36,534 bases of DNA from QEXZ01 sp034660015 (GTDB taxonomy: Archaea > Halobacteriota > Syntropharchaeia > Alkanophagales > Methanospirareceae), in NCBI GenBank assembly GCA_034660015.1, contig JAYEII010000067.1, positions 1 through 36,534 on the forward strand, read 5' to 3'. How positions within the stretch are numbered: the first letter of the stretch is position 1; every line of letters starts with the position of its first letter. Positions 14,976 through 22,708 of the stretch are shown one piece after another. The notes under the pieces were generated by a model. That model made no database searches, was not told the origin of the DNA, and was given only the letters and a program-made list of their open reading frames with translations. The translations under genes and the position numbers were made by a program.

Positions 14976-15103
14976 TTTGGTATTATTTCATCTTGAGTAT
15001 TGAGGCATTGGTATGCATTGCATCACAGCTAAATTAGAGAAGTTATCTTCGCTCGCAAGAAACAAAATCAGATCAGTGAAAAAGTTTTTCTTAGCGTAGC
15101 TCA

Positions 15104-15111
15104 TTTATAAA
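15104..15111 (+). promoter_or_regulatory. TATA box of gltX
   Basis: TTTATAAA starts 27 bases before the ATG at 15131. No ribosome binding site is visible, so the gltX message is probably leaderless. Confidence 0.55.
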
Positions 15112-15130
15112 CGATGACCGAATAGCGAAA

Positions 15131-16840
15131 ATGGAAGAAACGGAGACAAGGACAAAAATAAGGAAATATGCGCTGCAGAATGCAGTGAAGTACGAGAAAC
15201 CACCAAAAGAGGATGCAGTGGTGAAGAAGGTTCTTGCCGAACATCCCGATTTAAGGAAGGATGCGAAACGGGTCTCGATATTGGCGAAAGACGAAATAAA
15301 GACTATCGGAGCAATGAGCAAGAAAGAGCGAGAGGAAGAATTGACTAAGATAGCTCCGGAATTGGTAACAGAGCTAACAGTGAAAGCGAAAGAGAAAGAA
15401 AAACGTGAACCAGGACTACCCGAACTGCCTCTTGCGGAAGACAAAAAAGTTGTGATGCGATTTGCACCTAACCCTAACGGCGCTGCGACACTCGGCAGTA
15501 CGCGAGGCATAATCGTGAACTCGGAGTATGCGAAAATGCACGGTGGTAAATTCATTCTGAGGTTTGACGACACCGACCCTGTATTGAAACGGCCTTTACT
15601 CGAAGCGTATGACTGGTATCTTGAGGATTGTGCGTGGCTGGATGCCAAGCCCGATGAGGTGGTAGTGGCGTCGGAACGCATGGATTTGTATTACAAATAT
15701 GCGGCGGAGCTGCTAAAAAAAGGTGTTGCGTATGTCTGCTTTTGTTCTGCAGAGACATTTAAGCAGTATAAAGACCACAAGCGACCATGCCCTCACAGAA
15801 CTGCCGATATTGAAGCGAATATAGGATGTTGGAAAAAGATGTTAAATGGCGTCTACGAAGAAAAAGAAGCGGTTCTGAGGATAAAAACGGATATGGCAAG
15901 TGCAGACCCGGCTTTACGCGATTGGGTCGCACTCAGAATTTTAAAACGGGCGCATCCGAGGGTTGGCGATAAATACGTGGTGTGGCCAACGCTGGATTTC
16001 GAGTCGGCGATAGAAGACCACTTGCTCGGCATAACGCACATAATACGTGGAAAAGACCTGATGAAATCTGAGAAGCGACAGCGGTTTTTATACGACCATC
16101 TCGGCTGGAAGTATCCAACGACAATGGTTTGGGGCAGGATAAAAGTACAGGAATTCGGTAAATTGAGCACTTCCGAGCTGCGAAAGAGGATAGAAAACGG
16201 CGAATACGAAGGGTGGGACGACCCGAGACTTCCAACGCTAAAAGCACTTCGCAGAAGAGGGTTTCAGCCAGAAGCGATTCGCAGGTTCTTTATCTCTATC
16301 GGCATTACACAAACCGATATCGCAGTGAGCATGAAGAACCTGTATGCAGAGAACAGGAAAGCCGTGGATGCGCTCGCATCGAGATACTTCTTTGTGCGTA
16401 ATTCGAAGGAGATGAAACTAAAGGATGGGCAATCCTTTGTGGCTAAAGCATTGAAACATCCTTCAAGAGAGGATTACAGGGAGATAAGAACCGGCAATAT
16501 GGTTTACATAAGTGGTGACGATTTCGCTAAATTAAAACAGGGACAGCGAATACGGCTTAAATTTCTCTGTGATGTGGAAATAGAGAGCATCGAGCCGCTG
16601 GTTGCGAACGTCGTAAAAACTCCTGCGGAAGGCGAAATCTCGATTATCCAATGGGCACCATCAGAAGGCATAAAAGTCGTAGTGAAGAAGCCTGACGGGA
16701 CAGATGAAGGCATAGGCGAGCCTTTGATTGCTTCGGAACTCGGAAACGTGGTGCAGTTCGAAAGATACGGGTTCGTCAGGATTGATTCGGTGGTGGAAAA
16801 AGAAGAGGGAAAAGAAGTGGTGGCATATTTCACGCATTAA
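15131..16840 (+). CDS. gltX: Glutamyl-tRNA synthetase, archaeal type
   Basis: This 569-residue class I synthetase attaches glutamate to tRNA-Glu (and tRNA-Gln in archaea, feeding a GatDE or GatCAB amidotransferase). The first 100 residues are the archaeal/eukaryotic N-terminal extension. The active site shows FAPNPNGAATLGSTRG in place of the usual HIGH-type motif, a variant I recall from Methanosarcina-like genomes, plus FDDTDP and the KLSTS signature of KMSKS. C-terminal beta-barrels typical of the archaeal/GlnRS-like subclass follow. The length is normal. It is preceded by a TATA box and likely leaderless, and followed by a perfect 10-bp hairpin. gatB also lies in this window, consistent with the tRNA-dependent amidation route. 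Confidence 0.93.
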   Translation: MEETETRTKIRKYALQNAVKYEKPPKEDAVVKKVLAEHPDLRKDAKRVSILAKDEIKTIGAMSKKEREEELTKIAPELVTELTVKAKEKEKREPGLPELPLAEDKKVVMRFAPNPNGAATLGSTRGIIVNSEYAKMHGGKFILRFDDTDPVLKRPLLEAYDWYLEDCAWLDAKPDEVVVASERMDLYYKYAAELLKKGVAYVCFCSAETFKQYKDHKRPCPHRTADIEANIGCWKKMLNGVYEEKEAVLRIKTDMASADPALRDWVALRILKRAHPRVGDKYVVWPTLDFESAIEDHLLGITHIIRGKDLMKSEKRQRFLYDHLGWKYPTTMVWGRIKVQEFGKLSTSELRKRIENGEYEGWDDPRLPTLKALRRRGFQPEAIRRFFISIGITQTDIAVSMKNLYAENRKAVDALASRYFFVRNSKEMKLKDGQSFVAKALKHPSREDYREIRTGNMVYISGDDFAKLKQGQRIRLKFLCDVEIESIEPLVANVVKTPAEGEISIIQWAPSEGIKVVVKKPDGTDEGIGEPLIASELGNVVQFERYGFVRIDSVVEKEEGKEVVAYFTH

Positions 16841-16843
16841 AAC

Positions 16844-16866
16844 AAACTTTCTTAGAAAGAAAGTTT
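16844..16866 (+). repeat. 10-bp perfect hairpin after gltX, relative of the 38-bp element
   Basis: AAACTTTCTT-AGA-AAGAAAGTTT is a perfect 10-bp stem with a 3-base loop, four bases after the gltX stop and 12 before the convergent Fic gene's stop. The trailing GATCAAAGAAG matches TACCAAAGAAA of the 38-bp element, so this is a diverged copy. It may function as a two-way transcription terminator. Confidence 0.65.
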
Positions 16867-16878
16867 GATCAAAGAAGC

Positions 16879-17817
16879 TCATTTTGCATGTTCGCTGATG
16901 TAATCCGTTAATGCTCGTTTAGTAGAGAACCATCTTCTTCCAATTTTAACTGCATCTAAAAATCCTTGTCTTGCTCTCAGCCCGATATATTCCTGTGAGT
17001 ATGGGCACTCCTTTACCTTTGCCAATTCCGCAAGAGAAATCAGCTCGTCTGCGCCACCAAATATTGCCAAATAGAGCGTTAATGACTCGTCTACGAATTT
17101 AGCAATGAAATTTGCAAATGGTTCAAGATTGCCCCCATCGGCAAGGCGTAAAAAACGATAGTATTTCCCTCGTTCTTCTTTCCTCAGGACAATAGGGGGA
17201 TAGCCCTCTTTCACGAGAAAAAGGTTGGTAAGAAGGCGTGCCACTCTCCCATTGCCATCGGTGAACGGATGAATTTCCACCAGTTTATGATGCATGAACG
17301 CAGCGGTTTTTACTGGATGCTCCTTTTTGTCCTTATCCTGTAAATTCAAAAATGCAATCAAATCGTCCATCATGCGAGTGACTTTTGAGAAGTCCGGGGG
17401 CGTTTTGGTTGCCCCGGTTATTCGCACATTATGAATTCTGTATTTTCCCGCATCAACCTTTATACCCCTAACTACAACCTCATGGATTTGCTGTATGGTT
17501 GTATGGTCTATTTCTCTTTTGTCCTTTACTATTGATTCTATCAAGTCGTAAGCTTCTGCGAGATTAGTCGCTTCCAGATGTTCCCTTAGTGATTTACCGC
17601 CAATCGTAACCCCTTCTTCAAGCACGAGTTTAGTTTCTTGGAGTGTGAGCGTGTTGCCTTCAATAGCATTTGAATGATAAGTATGAAGTAACCTTAACTC
17701 ATCCCTGAGTTTTCTCACTGCACTCTCAGGTAGAGGTCTATGTGCATCTAATCGCTCTTTCTTATGCCTGATTCTTTCGAGCAAATTGCTTCTGATTAAA
17801 GTATCGGTATCGTGCAT
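16879..17817 (-). CDS. Fic-family AMP-transferase protein
   Basis: This 312-residue protein has the Fic catalytic motif HPFTDGNGRVARL (HPFx(D/E)GNGRxxR, about 195-207) with the catalytic histidine, and an N-terminal inhibitory helix motif SNAIEGN (about 55-61, class II (S/T)xxxE(G/N)). The C-terminal ~60 residues look like a helix-turn-helix domain (AELAKVKECPYSQEYIGLRA, later KIGRRWFSTKRALTDYI). Fic enzymes AMPylate proteins or remove AMP. With an intact inhibitory motif it is probably kept off in the resting state. It lies next to a decayed VapBC pair, so the locus may be an older toxin island. The start is ATG 17817. Confidence 0.85.
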   Translation of the reverse strand: MHDTDTLIRSNLLERIRHKKERLDAHRPLPESAVRKLRDELRLLHTYHSNAIEGNTLTLQETKLVLEEGVTIGGKSLREHLEATNLAEAYDLIESIVKDKREIDHTTIQQIHEVVVRGIKVDAGKYRIHNVRITGATKTPPDFSKVTRMMDDLIAFLNLQDKDKKEHPVKTAAFMHHKLVEIHPFTDGNGRVARLLTNLFLVKEGYPPIVLRKEERGKYYRFLRLADGGNLEPFANFIAKFVDESLTLYLAIFGGADELISLAELAKVKECPYSQEYIGLRARQGFLDAVKIGRRWFSTKRALTDYISEHAK

Positions 17818-17845
17818 TTTCTCGGTTAAACGATATAATAATTAT

Positions 17846-17977
17846 TTCGGGAATCAGTCGCCCTTTCTCTCGCAGAGCATTCTTGATTCCCCCATACTCC
17901 CGTGCCGTGTCCAGATCACAAGCGAGTCCCACACTGCTGAACACAAACTCATTATCCAAGAGGAATCTACCACTCAT
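17846..17977 (-). pseudogene. VapC (PIN toxin) remnant
   Basis: The frame begins MSGRFLLD, like PIN-domain VapC toxins (MSGRFLLDTN...). It then jumps to NEFVFSSVGL and to ACDLDTAREYGGIKNALREK and GRLIPE, pieces that in intact family members are separated by tens of residues. The internal deletions remove the acidic catalytic positions and it breaks after IPE, losing the last third. It overlaps the VapB remnant by 11 bases, the original operon arrangement. I judge it non-functional. Confidence 0.6.
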
Positions 17978-18201
17978 TCATATCGACCCTCTCACACTCA
18001 TCTTCAATAGCTTTGGTCATTTGCTTGCAAATCTTCGCTATTAATTGCACCTGCAAAATGAAGCAGTTGCTTCCCGGGCACACCTTTCTGTCTGGATAAT
18101 CCCCTCACAAAATCCAACACACGCTCTTGGAGTTTATACGGAAGGCGATCAAGTTGCTTGACAATCTCCACTTTGATAGAAGATTGGTTGTTCATTGACA
18201 T
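17967..18201 (-). pseudogene. VapB antitoxin remnant with one-base frameshift
   Basis: MSMNNQSSIKVEIVKQLDRL...DFVRGLSRQKG...LHFAGAINSEDLQA is a VapB-type antitoxin. After LQA an extra A (in GCAAATGACC) throws the frame into NDQSY and a stop. One base over, the expected ending MTKAIEDECERVDMNEW follows and stops at 17967 inside the VapC start region. A sequencing error could explain the A, but the damaged VapC beside it favours real decay. Confidence 0.6.
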
Positions 18202-18340
18202 TATCTCCTATTTTCACAGTGTATCCTTACTTTTTTGATAATATAAACTTTCTCTACAATCTCTAAAAATATTTTTTGTTATATAATATTTCCACTTCTC
18301 TTTATGCTATGCCAATTCAAATATCAAAATACCCTACCTT

Positions 18341-18347
18341 TTTTATA
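18341..18347 (+). promoter_or_regulatory. TATA box of mtd
   Basis: TTTTATA at 18341-18347 is about 35-41 bases before the ATG at 18382. That gives a predicted transcription start near 18366-18372 and a short leader. Confidence 0.4.
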
Positions 18348-18381
18348 CTTCTAATCGCATACACATAAAGCGTGATTGCAA

Positions 18382-19215
18382 ATGGAAACAGTAAAAATAG
18401 GATTTGTGAAATTAGGGAATATAGGAATCTCGAGAATAGTGGATTTATTGCTGGACGAGAGAGCGGATAGAGAAGATATAGACGTTCGTGTGTTGGGCAC
18501 GGGAGCGAAGATGACACCAGAAAATGCGGCGGACACTCCACGCCTGCTGGACTGGGACCCCGATGTGGTGATAATAACCAGCCCCAATGCTGCACTTCCA
18601 GGTCCTAAGAGCGCACGTGAGATGGTGAAGGAGAAAGGCAAGCCCTGCATTGTTATTTCCGATGCACCGGCGAAAAAGGCAGTGGATAAGTTAAAAGAAG
18701 GGGGATTTGGATACATTATCATACCCGGGGACCCGATGATAGGAGCGAGGCGGGAGTTTTTAGACCCCGTAGAGATGAGCCTGTTCAATGCCGATGTCCT
18801 TTCTGTTCTGTCCATAACCGGCGTAGCAAAATTGGTGCAGGAGGAGATAGATGCTGTTATAGAAGCGATAAAGAAAGGCGAAGAAGTGAAGGTACCACAG
18901 ATAATAGCAACTGCGGAGCGCGCGGTAGAACGAGCAAAGTTTTCCAATCCGTATGCAAAAGCGAAAGCGATCGCCGCTTACAGCATGGCGGAGAAAGTAG
19001 CGGAACTGGACGTAAAAGGGTGTTTCATGATGAAGAACCCCGGAGAATACGTGCCTGTGGTGGCGGCGGCGCATGAACTGTTAAGAGCAGCGGCAAAGCT
19101 TGCCTTCGAAGCGCGAGAAGTAGAAAAACAAACAGATAGTTTAGTTCGAGAGCCACATTCCCGAGCAGGGGAGATAATGAAGAAGGAGAAATTAATGGAG
19201 AAGCCGAGTGCGTGA
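18382..19215 (+). CDS. mtd: F420-dependent methylenetetrahydromethanopterin dehydrogenase
   Basis: A protein of about 277 residues that matches Mtd over its whole length: METVKIGFVKLGNIGISRIV, GTGAKMTPENA, PNAALPGPKSAREMV, FGYIIIPGDPMIGARREFLD and FSNPYAKAKAIAAYSMAEKV. It catalyses reversible oxidation of methylene-H4MPT with coenzyme F420 in the C1 pathway of methanogenesis or its reversal. It acts in the cytoplasm, usually as an oligomer. ATG 18382 replaces the longer TTG 18376. The gene is monocistronic, with a TATA box upstream and a hairpin terminator whose stem includes the stop codon. This is the strongest marker that the organism has the H4MPT pathway. Confidence 0.95.
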   Translation: METVKIGFVKLGNIGISRIVDLLLDERADREDIDVRVLGTGAKMTPENAADTPRLLDWDPDVVIITSPNAALPGPKSAREMVKEKGKPCIVISDAPAKKAVDKLKEGGFGYIIIPGDPMIGARREFLDPVEMSLFNADVLSVLSITGVAKLVQEEIDAVIEAIKKGEEVKVPQIIATAERAVERAKFSNPYAKAKAIAAYSMAEKVAELDVKGCFMMKNPGEYVPVVAAAHELLRAAAKLAFEAREVEKQTDSLVREPHSRAGEIMKKEKLMEKPSA

Positions 19216-19246
19216 GTGATTCCTCACGCCTCTTTTTTATTTTTTC
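19210..19246 (+). terminator. Hairpin plus T-tract terminator of mtd
   Basis: GCGTGAG-TGATTC-CTCACGC is a perfect 7-bp stem (19210-19216 with 19223-19229) followed by CTCTTTTTTATTTTTT. The stem includes the mtd stop codon. It has the shape of a bacterial-type intrinsic terminator, and archaeal polymerase also stops at such T-runs. Confidence 0.7.
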
Positions 19247-19247
19247 T

Positions 19248-19332
19248 GTTTACCGCTGAGTTCACAGAGAACACAGAGAGTCCGAAAAATCATTTACTCG
19301 TCTCAGCGCTCTCCGCAATCTCTGCGGTAAAC
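19248..19332. repeat. Imperfect inverted repeat, ACCGC..GAG word family
   Basis: The left arm GTTTACCGCTGAGTTCACAG and the reverse complement of the right arm (GTTTACCGCAGAGATTGCGG) give an 85-bp fold-back unit like that at 5812-5907. An open frame runs through it into the DUF1616 gene, but coding there is spurious because the repeat lies before the real start. Confidence 0.65.
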
Positions 19333-19350
19333 AATTCAGGAAATGGTTTG

Positions 19351-19818
19351 ATGCTGGACTCAAAGACGCTTGATAAAATCCTCACGGTAATACTGATTAT
19401 CGCTATTGTCACCGCATCTGCACTAACTATCTATGTAATCATAACGCCGAAGAAAGGAGAAGAATTCACCGAGTTCTACATCCTCGGCGAGGGAGGTAAT
19501 GCTTCAGGTTATCCATCCCGCCTTTCCGCAGGCGAGGGAGGAACGGTAATAGTTGGCGTGGTTAACCACGAATACGAACCCGTCTCATACTTGTTCAGGG
19601 CGGAGATAGAAAACAAAACAATCGGCGAGCGTGAAATACAGCTCGCACATAATGAAACGGTGGAGTTTTCATTCATATTTACATTTTCGGTTTCTGGAGG
19701 CGAAAAGGGGAAAAAGAAACTGGATTTTTTATTGTTCAGACAAAATCAAAATCAAAGCGAAAGCATAAATCTGACCGCGCCTTATCGCGAACTCCATCTC
19801 TGGATTGATGTTCGATAA
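19351..19818 (+). CDS. DUF1616 C-terminal domain membrane protein
   Basis: A protein of about 155 residues. One N-terminal membrane helix (ILTVILIIAIVTASALTIYV) is followed by an extracellular beta-sandwich: PKKGEEFTEFYILGEGGNAS, then EGGTVIVGVVNHEYEPVSY, NETVEFSFIF and a C-terminal LHLWIDV. This is the C-terminal part of the archaeal DUF1616 family; longer members have several additional N-terminal helices, absent here. The function is unknown, probably at the cell surface. ATG 19351 is preferred over 19216 because the longer frame reads through a repeat, and AGGAAATGG precedes 19351. It overlaps the convergent membrane gene by 37 bases. Confidence 0.75.
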   Translation: MLDSKTLDKILTVILIIAIVTASALTIYVIITPKKGEEFTEFYILGEGGNASGYPSRLSAGEGGTVIVGVVNHEYEPVSYLFRAEIENKTIGEREIQLAHNETVEFSFIFTFSVSGGEKGKKKLDFLLFRQNQNQSESINLTAPYRELHLWIDVR

Positions 19819-20339
19819 AGATAATTAAAAATGAACATCAACAGGATGGATATGCCTACCAGTTCAGAAACAAATGCGTATGTGAGTTCGATGCCTCCTG
19901 TCAACGGCGAATAAGTCCCGAAAAAGCACATTAAAAAGTACTCCCACCAGTGCTGTTCTATCACGCCTTGCGGGAACTGAAATCCAAAAACGGGATAGAA
20001 CAGTGTTTCAGGACTGAGCCACATTCGGTCTTCGCAGAGATGAATAAAAGAAGCAAAACCGAGGAAAACAACCCCTTTTTCTTCGCTTCCGTTTCGCTTG
20101 TATAAGCAAGTGCCAATGAGCAGCAGGATAAAGACGAACAGCAGCGTGTGAGCAAATAATCTACCATTTGAAATTGAGTTTGCCAGCAAAATCTCACCTA
20201 TTGGCTTATCTATCAAATCCGGCAGGATTGCACCTATAAGGATAAAGCCGTATAACCGACGGTCAGGTACGATTTTTAATGTGTAGAAAACCAGAAATGC
20301 AATTCCCAGTGTTATCCCCAGATGTCCGAACAGGAACAT
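19782..20339 (-). CDS. DUF457/YdjM-like membrane metal-dependent hydrolase
   Basis: This 185-residue protein has about four or five membrane segments. The motifs of the DUF457 (YdjM-type) family are visible: GHLGIT near the start, GAILPDLIDKPIG, RLFAHTLLFVF and FIHLCEDRMWL. The conserved histidines and aspartates are thought to bind metal at the membrane; the substrate is unknown. The C-terminus has the hydrophobic VSELVGISILLMFIFNYLY. It converges on the DUF1616 gene, overlapping by 37 bases in opposite strands. Upstream lies a reversed copy of the TATA-ended repeat whose end is only about ten bases from the ATG. Confidence 0.7.
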   Translation of the reverse strand: MFLFGHLGITLGIAFLVFYTLKIVPDRRLYGFILIGAILPDLIDKPIGEILLANSISNGRLFAHTLLFVFILLLIGTCLYKRNGSEEKGVVFLGFASFIHLCEDRMWLSPETLFYPVFGFQFPQGVIEQHWWEYFLMCFFGTYSPLTGGIELTYAFVSELVGISILLMFIFNYLYRTSIQRWSSR

Positions 20340-20349
20340 GTGTTATCAT

Positions 20350-20490
20350 TAAACTTTCTTCTATTTAAGACACAGATTTACACTGATTTACGCAGATTTA
20401 TTTTAGTTTAATCGTGTTGATTCTTATCATTAAGCCCTTTCAGGGCTTGCGGGAATGTGGGCAGAGCCCACAAGCGTTAATCTGCGTCCC
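20350..20490 (-). repeat. Dispersed TATA-ended repeat, copy 4 (reverse, with insert)
   Basis: On the minus strand: GACGCAGATTAACG, then an inserted double hairpin, then ATGATAAGAATCAACACG, CTGCGTAAATCAGTGTAAAT and CTTAAATAGAAGAAAG. The terminal TATA block is eroded (AAAGTTTAATGATAAC). The insert replaces the usual CAGATTAACACAG word. Confidence 0.75.
20432..20472. other. Double hairpin inserted in repeat copy 4
   Basis: Two adjacent perfect 7-bp stems: AAGCCCT-TTC-AGGGCTT (20432-20448) and TGTGGGC-AGA-GCCCACA (20456-20472), separated by GCGGGAA. It is GC-rich against an AT-rich background and is absent from the other copies, so it looks like a separate small mobile or REP-like element that landed in the repeat. 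Confidence 0.6.
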
Positions 20491-20517
20491 TAATTCATTT
20501 TCTGTTTTCTTAAAATA

Positions 20518-20590
20518 TGGGCCCGATGCGATTCGAACGCATGACCTTCGCCTCGTAAAGGCGACGTCATTCCAACTAGACCACGGGCCC
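20518..20590 (-). tRNA. tRNA-Val(TAC)
   Basis: The minus strand folds into a 73-nt cloverleaf. The acceptor stem is GGGCCCG/CGGGCCC with discriminator A, the D arm follows TGGTCTAGTTGGAATGACG, and the anticodon stem is TCGCC/GGCGA with loop TTTACGA (anticodon TAC). The T loop is TTCGAAT, the normal form, in contrast to tRNA-Gly in this window. There is no intron and no encoded CCA. Confidence 0.93.
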
Positions 20591-20618
20591 TCTTCTGATA
20601 TGATTTCAACCCACACCT

Positions 20619-20626
20619 TTTATAAA
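20619..20626 (-). promoter_or_regulatory. TATA box of tRNA-Val
   Basis: TTTATAAA (minus strand, 20619-20626) lies about 30 bases before the tRNA 5' end at 20590, the expected spacing for archaeal transcription initiation. The rest of the stretch up to 20868 shows no gene. Confidence 0.55.
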
Positions 20627-20868
20627 TCTTACGTTATCATCATTCTTTAACCGACTCGCTATCTCTTCCCTCTTTCTTTCCCTCTTCTTCCATACCCCTA
20701 CTCGTATTCATATGTTGCAGTGAAAGATTTAAATATCAAGATTTCGTTGGATATGGTTATGTAGGTGAAGATAAGAGGTAAGGAAGAAGTGCGTATATAT
20801 TAAGTTATATGTTATCACAAACCATAAATTAAATATTGTAATATTGATAAAAGAAGGAGTGAATAACT

Positions 20869-21762
20869 ATGGAGGAAGATAGACTCGTAATCGAACATGT
20901 GATGGAGGAGCAATATCAAGGGCATAGTACTCGACGCTCTCTTTACTTACAGTTAGAAAAAGAAGTAAGAATGCCAGTAATTTCATATTTTACCAGTTTT
21001 AAGTACCCTGTTATGATTGAAGACAGTGATGCAGATATGCTAGAGGAAGTTCTTCAGAAATGCGATTTATCAAAGGGCTTTATACTATTATTAAGCTCTC
21101 TAGGCGGAAGTGGTTTAGCTGCGGAACGCGTCATAAACGTTTGTCGCTCATATAGTGGAACAGGACATTATGTTGCACTTGTTCCCGGGGAGGCTAAATC
21201 TGCGGCTACAATGATTTGCCTTGGGGCATCAAAGATAATTATGGGAAAAACCTCTGAACTTGGCTCAATTGATCCGCAAGTAGTGGTTGAAGAAGAGAAT
21301 AAAGGAAGGATGTGGTTTTCGATATATAATGTGGTGCGGAGTTATGAAGAGTTGTTTGAAAAGGCTGTAAAGGAGAAGGGCAATTTAGAGCCATATCTTC
21401 AACAATTAGCCAATTATGACGCAAGAGAAATAGCGGAATTCCGATCATCATTGTCATTATCCGAAGATATCGCCATCAAAGCGCTTAAAACAGGAATGCT
21501 ATCAGAGTTGTCTGAGAAAGGGATTAAGAAGAAGATAAAGCATTTCCTCACTCCTGAAAAGGTTAAGAACCACGGGAGACCTATCTATGCCCAAGATGCA
21601 CTAAATTGCAGATTAAATGTGGAAATAAAAGATTTGAAAGAAAAATTTTGGTCTACAGCTTATGAACTATACGTCAGGTTGAACAATCACGTATCAACCA
21701 ACAATATAGCAAAATGTATTGAGAGTAAAGATTATTCGTTCAAAGCCAAGGTGGAGGAATGA
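20869..21762 (+). CDS. SDH-type Clp-fold serine protease
   Basis: This 297-residue protein is like the SDH (serine dehydrogenase proteinase, PF01972) group of the ClpP/SppA superfamily. The oxyanion loop is in LLSSLGGSGLAAERVI (about 75-90), and the catalytic serine is in GEAKSAATMICLGASKI (about 107-123, Ser in KSAAT), followed by GKTSELGSIDPQVVV. No signal peptide is seen, so it is probably cytoplasmic or associated with the membrane face. The natural substrate is unknown. The start ATG has AAGGAGTG at 20852-20859. Its stop overlaps the ATG of a 59-residue ORF (ATGA), indicating translational coupling. Confidence 0.7.
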   Translation: MEEDRLVIEHVMEEQYQGHSTRRSLYLQLEKEVRMPVISYFTSFKYPVMIEDSDADMLEEVLQKCDLSKGFILLLSSLGGSGLAAERVINVCRSYSGTGHYVALVPGEAKSAATMICLGASKIIMGKTSELGSIDPQVVVEEENKGRMWFSIYNVVRSYEELFEKAVKEKGNLEPYLQQLANYDAREIAEFRSSLSLSEDIAIKALKTGMLSELSEKGIKKKIKHFLTPEKVKNHGRPIYAQDALNCRLNVEIKDLKEKFWSTAYELYVRLNNHVSTNNIAKCIESKDYSFKAKVEE

Positions 21763-21938
21763 TTACGGAAAAAAAGGATATTAGCGAATTGTCTCATAAA
21801 GAAAAAAAAAAGATTGAAGACGCAGAAAAAAGCTATCGTAAAATGTGGGAAGAAATCAAACCGTTTATTAGAGAGCGAACGCGTAAACAGTATTCTACAA
21901 CAGGGGAATGGAAAATTTCAAGTTATGAAGAGGGATGA
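21759..21938 (+). CDS. Small charged protein coupled to the SDH-type protease
   Basis: A 59-residue ORF, MITEKKDISELSHKEKK... ending ...TTGEWKISSYEEG. ATG 21759 overlaps the protease stop (ATGA) and GGTGGAGGA precedes it, so it is very likely translated. It is lysine- and glutamate-rich, with a predicted helix (KIEDAEKSYRKMWEEIKPFI), no membrane segment and no recognised family. The tight coupling suggests an adaptor, inhibitor or substrate of the protease. It ends at 21938, one base before the convergent PPS gene's stop. Confidence 0.65.
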   Translation: MITEKKDISELSHKEKKKIEDAEKSYRKMWEEIKPFIRERTRKQYSTTGEWKISSYEEG

Positions 21939-22691
21939 TCAAAATGCATCATTCTCCTCTTTTATCCTTCTCATTATCTCTTTAACGACCTCTTTTAAAT
22001 TTTCCTCGTTATCGTAATCTTCCACTAAGTTCTCTTTTCCTTTGCCTCGCTTTTTCTCCTTAACCACCAAAATAAGGTTCCGTATCGCTCTTTCCACATC
22101 ATCCACAATACTTACCGTAGCATGTAAAGAAGTTCTCGATAACGGATTCAAATCAATTGTTATCACCTTTTTTCCCATTTTTATAAGTGCTTCGCATCTA
22201 TCTCCGTCTTCCAGAGGCGCAAGAACCACATCGGCGCTGTAAATCCCTTCGCGGTCCGCCCTTGCTCGTGCATGCGCTATCCCGGGTATTGTCGCATCTG
22301 CTCCATCACCGAGCACGTTTCTCGCTCCTTGTTTCTCCAGCAGCTCCTTTATTTTCATCACCCGCTCTTCGGTTCTGTAAAAGATATTCACCTCTAAAGG
22401 GGCATTTGTCAATTCGCTTAACTCAATTATCTCGTTTACCGCTAATGCTGCAACGTTCCCATTCACGGAAATCACAGGTCTCTTCGCAACAAGCAACAAA
22501 GCAGCAGCAACTTCTGTCGCTCTTCGCGCCGAATCCAGTGTCCTCTCACCAATTAGATAATCAAATGCTTCACCCCTTCCATGCGCTATCAAACCCTGCT
22601 TGCTTGTTATTCCCGCTTCGATACCAGCCACGAGCTTCTCCCGCTTTATTAACGACTTATATCGGGGGTGAGTCTCAGGGATTTTGAACAT
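21939..22691 (-). CDS. 4-phosphopantoate--beta-alanine ligase (archaeal PPS)
   Basis: This 250-residue protein matches archaeal phosphopantothenate synthetase (PPS), which joins 4-phosphopantoate and beta-alanine with ATP in the archaeal coenzyme A pathway. Diagnostic segments: MFKIPETHPRYKSLIKREKL, AGITSKQGLIAHGRGEAFDY, VSVNGNVAAL-like SVNGNVAALAVNEI, NVLGDGADATIPGI and ADVVLAPLEDGDR followed by KVITIDLNPLSRT. The length is normal. It is the last gene of the minus-strand operon rps19e-PDCD5-PPS, with 17 bases to the previous gene. It converges head-on, with no spacer, with the 59-residue ORF. Confidence 0.88.
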   Translation of the reverse strand: MFKIPETHPRYKSLIKREKLVAGIEAGITSKQGLIAHGRGEAFDYLIGERTLDSARRATEVAAALLLVAKRPVISVNGNVAALAVNEIIELSELTNAPLEVNIFYRTEERVMKIKELLEKQGARNVLGDGADATIPGIAHARARADREGIYSADVVLAPLEDGDRCEALIKMGKKVITIDLNPLSRTSLHATVSIVDDVERAIRNLILVVKEKKRGKGKENLVEDYDNEENLKEVVKEIMRRIKEENDAF

Positions 22692-22708
22692 TGAGATATC
22701 TTTTTATT

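Noticed and set aside
15552..16247. Minus-strand ORFs inside gltX
   Set aside because: They lie antisense to a well-conserved synthetase and match no family; typical shadows of a long gene.
19216..19350. N-terminal extension of the DUF1616 ORF
   Set aside because: It reads through an inverted repeat and lacks a ribosome site; ATG 19351 starts at the membrane helix with AGGAAATGG before it.
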